Below are positions 6,126 through 6,980 of a stretch of DNA of 6,980 bases, in pieces. The position numbers and the translations under genes are program-made. Numbering within the stretch: position 1 is the first letter of the stretch; each line of letters starts with the position of its first letter. Source of the DNA: JAUVIB01 sp964424545 (lineage in GTDB: Bacteria > Calditrichota > Calditrichia > Calditrichales > Calditrichaceae); assembly GCA_964424545.1 (NCBI GenBank), contig CAYRJN010000199.1, forward strand, positions 1-6,980. Direction: 5' to 3'. The notes beneath the pieces were generated by a model that made no database searches, was not told the DNA's origin, and worked only from the letters and a program-made list of their open reading frames with translations.

Positions 6126-6151
6126 AAAAAAAGGGGGCAACGCCCCCTTTT
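6126..6151 (-). terminator. Strong rho-independent terminator of the T9SS cargo gene
   Basis: AAAAGGGGGC (6129-6138) and GCCCCCTTTT (6142-6151) form a perfect ten-pair stem around the three-base loop AAC. In the minus-strand direction the stem is followed by a T-run (6132-6126). It lies 25 nt after the stop codon of the T9SS cargo gene. The plus strand also ends in TTTT, so weak bidirectional activity is possible, but no plus-strand gene needs it. Confidence 0.92.
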
Positions 6152-6176
6152 AAGGTAAAGATAAAAACAAGCCGTC

Positions 6177-6980
6177 TTATTTCATTAAAATCATTTTTTT
6201 CGTAACCGACTGAACACTGTTTTGCAAAGTATAGAAGTAAACGCCGCTTGACAGCACATTGCCGTTATTATCAAGTCCGTTAAATCTAACGGAATGCGTA
6301 CCGGCGGATACGTTTTCATTGATTAATGTTCTAACCAATTGACCGGTAAGTGAGTAGATATTAATGGTTACATCGTCGGCTTTATCCAAACTGTATTCAA
6401 TTGTGGTTGTCGGGTTGAACGGATTCGGATAGTTATTTTTTAAAGCAAAAACAGCCGGCGCGTTTACAATAGCGTCTTCATCGACAGCCGTTGCGCCCAA
6501 TTGTTTCAATACAACATTATCAAGATAAATTTCATCGCCTGCGCCGTCGCTGATAGGATCGCCCAAAATCGTAAATACCGTCCAAACACCGCGTTCCCAC
6601 GGATCAGGATCCGTCACTTCCATAAGGAATTCTTCCGGCTCATCTGCAGGATCGCCCGTGTCTTCCCATACTTTTACTTTATAATCTGCGCCGTTTAAAT
6701 AAAACTTGACATTGTAATTAACGCCCAAGTCATATTCCATTTCAGTCGATTCAACTAAATGAGTCCATGCTCCGGGATTTAATACATTTAAATCGCCCCC
6801 AAATTTTACAATAGCGGTAGTATTTGTCAACGGGCTAATATAAACAGCATACGTAGAATCTTCAGTCGGGTCAGGCCAAACATCAGTAGAAACACTTCTT
6901 CGCATACCATCGGCGCACAAGAAAAATGTTCCCATAGGATAACCGCCACCTTCAACGGTGGTCATCTTTTTAAAATTAAC
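6177..6980 (-). CDS. C-terminal part of a type IX-secreted protein with a Por sorting tail (5' end beyond window)
   Basis: An open frame of 267 codons enters from the right edge and ends at the TAA at 6179-6177. The Met at 6965 is internal rather than a proven start, because the frame stays open upstream and no clear ribosome binding site precedes it. The last 85 or so residues are a type A T9SS sorting domain with an Ig-like fold: NNYPNPFNPTTTIEYSL, then VTINIYSLTGQLVRTL, AGTHSVRFNGLD, SSGVYFYTL and the basic end KKMILMK. In such proteins the tail directs export across the outer membrane and is usually removed on surface attachment. The preceding 150 or so residues are acidic and strand-rich (VKFYLNGADYKVKVWED, then GDEIYLDNVVLKQLG), reminiscent of a concanavalin/LamG-like binding jelly roll, but I cannot assign a family. 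A strong terminator follows, so it is transcribed separately from the ceramidase-like gene. Confidence 0.88.
   Translation of the reverse strand, partial: VNFKKMTTVEGGGYPMGTFFLCADGMRRSVSTDVWPDPTEDSTYAVYISPLTNTTAIVKFGGDLNVLNPGAWTHLVESTEMEYDLGVNYNVKFYLNGADYKVKVWEDTGDPADEPEEFLMEVTDPDPWERGVWTVFTILGDPISDGAGDEIYLDNVVLKQLGATAVDEDAIVNAPAVFALKNNYPNPFNPTTTIEYSLDKADDVTINIYSLTGQLVRTLINENVSAGTHSVRFNGLDNNGNVLSSGVYFYTLQNSVQSVTKKMILMK

Noticed and set aside
6501..6698. 65-codon plus-strand frame opposite the T9SS cargo gene
   Set aside because: Antisense to a coding frame continuous with the sorting tail; no start signal or domain.

Overview
The window is AT-rich (roughly 38-40% GC by eye) and every gene I can support is on the minus strand. 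The right-hand gene ends in a type IX secretion (Por) sorting tail with the YPNPFNP motif. Together with two Cys-lipidated lipoproteins, this points to the Bacteroidota/Chlorobiota/Ignavibacteriota/Calditrichota side of the FCB superphylum. I cannot name a genus.

Layout in the direction of transcription (right to left). (1) The 3' part of a T9SS-secreted beta-rich protein (6980-6177), closed by a strong GC hairpin terminator (6151-6126). (2) A roughly 400-bp spacer with two parts: a block of ordinary GC content carrying inverted repeats and a possible decayed open frame (about 6105-5862), then a very AT-rich leader with a dyad and a candidate promoter. (3) A membrane-anchored neutral-ceramidase-like hydrolase of 525 aa (5719-4142). 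(4) A 319-bp spacer with two inverted, degenerate REP-like palindromes and an AT-rich leader. (5) A lipoprotein of the C45 Ntn-hydrolase (acyltransferase/amidase) family (3822-2662). (6) A terminator-like hairpin placed so close to the next gene that it may act as an attenuator. (7) An alpha/beta-hydrolase lipoprotein (2583-1693). (8) A CPBP/CAAX-type intramembrane protease (1610-456). (9) The N-terminal 141 aa of an unrecognised membrane-anchored protein running off the left edge (423-1).

The ceramidase-like enzyme, the C45 amidase and the alpha/beta hydrolase all carry N-terminal export or anchor signals and all belong to hydrolase families that act on acyl linkages. My inference is a cell-envelope cluster that breaks down or remodels N-acyl or O-acyl compounds (lipids, N-acyl amines, lipopeptides). 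The sequence does not name a substrate. The ceramidase-like protein keeps the likely zinc ligands but has Met where the family's nucleophilic Ser is expected, so it may not be a true ceramidase. No rRNA, tRNA, CRISPR array or intact mobile element is visible.
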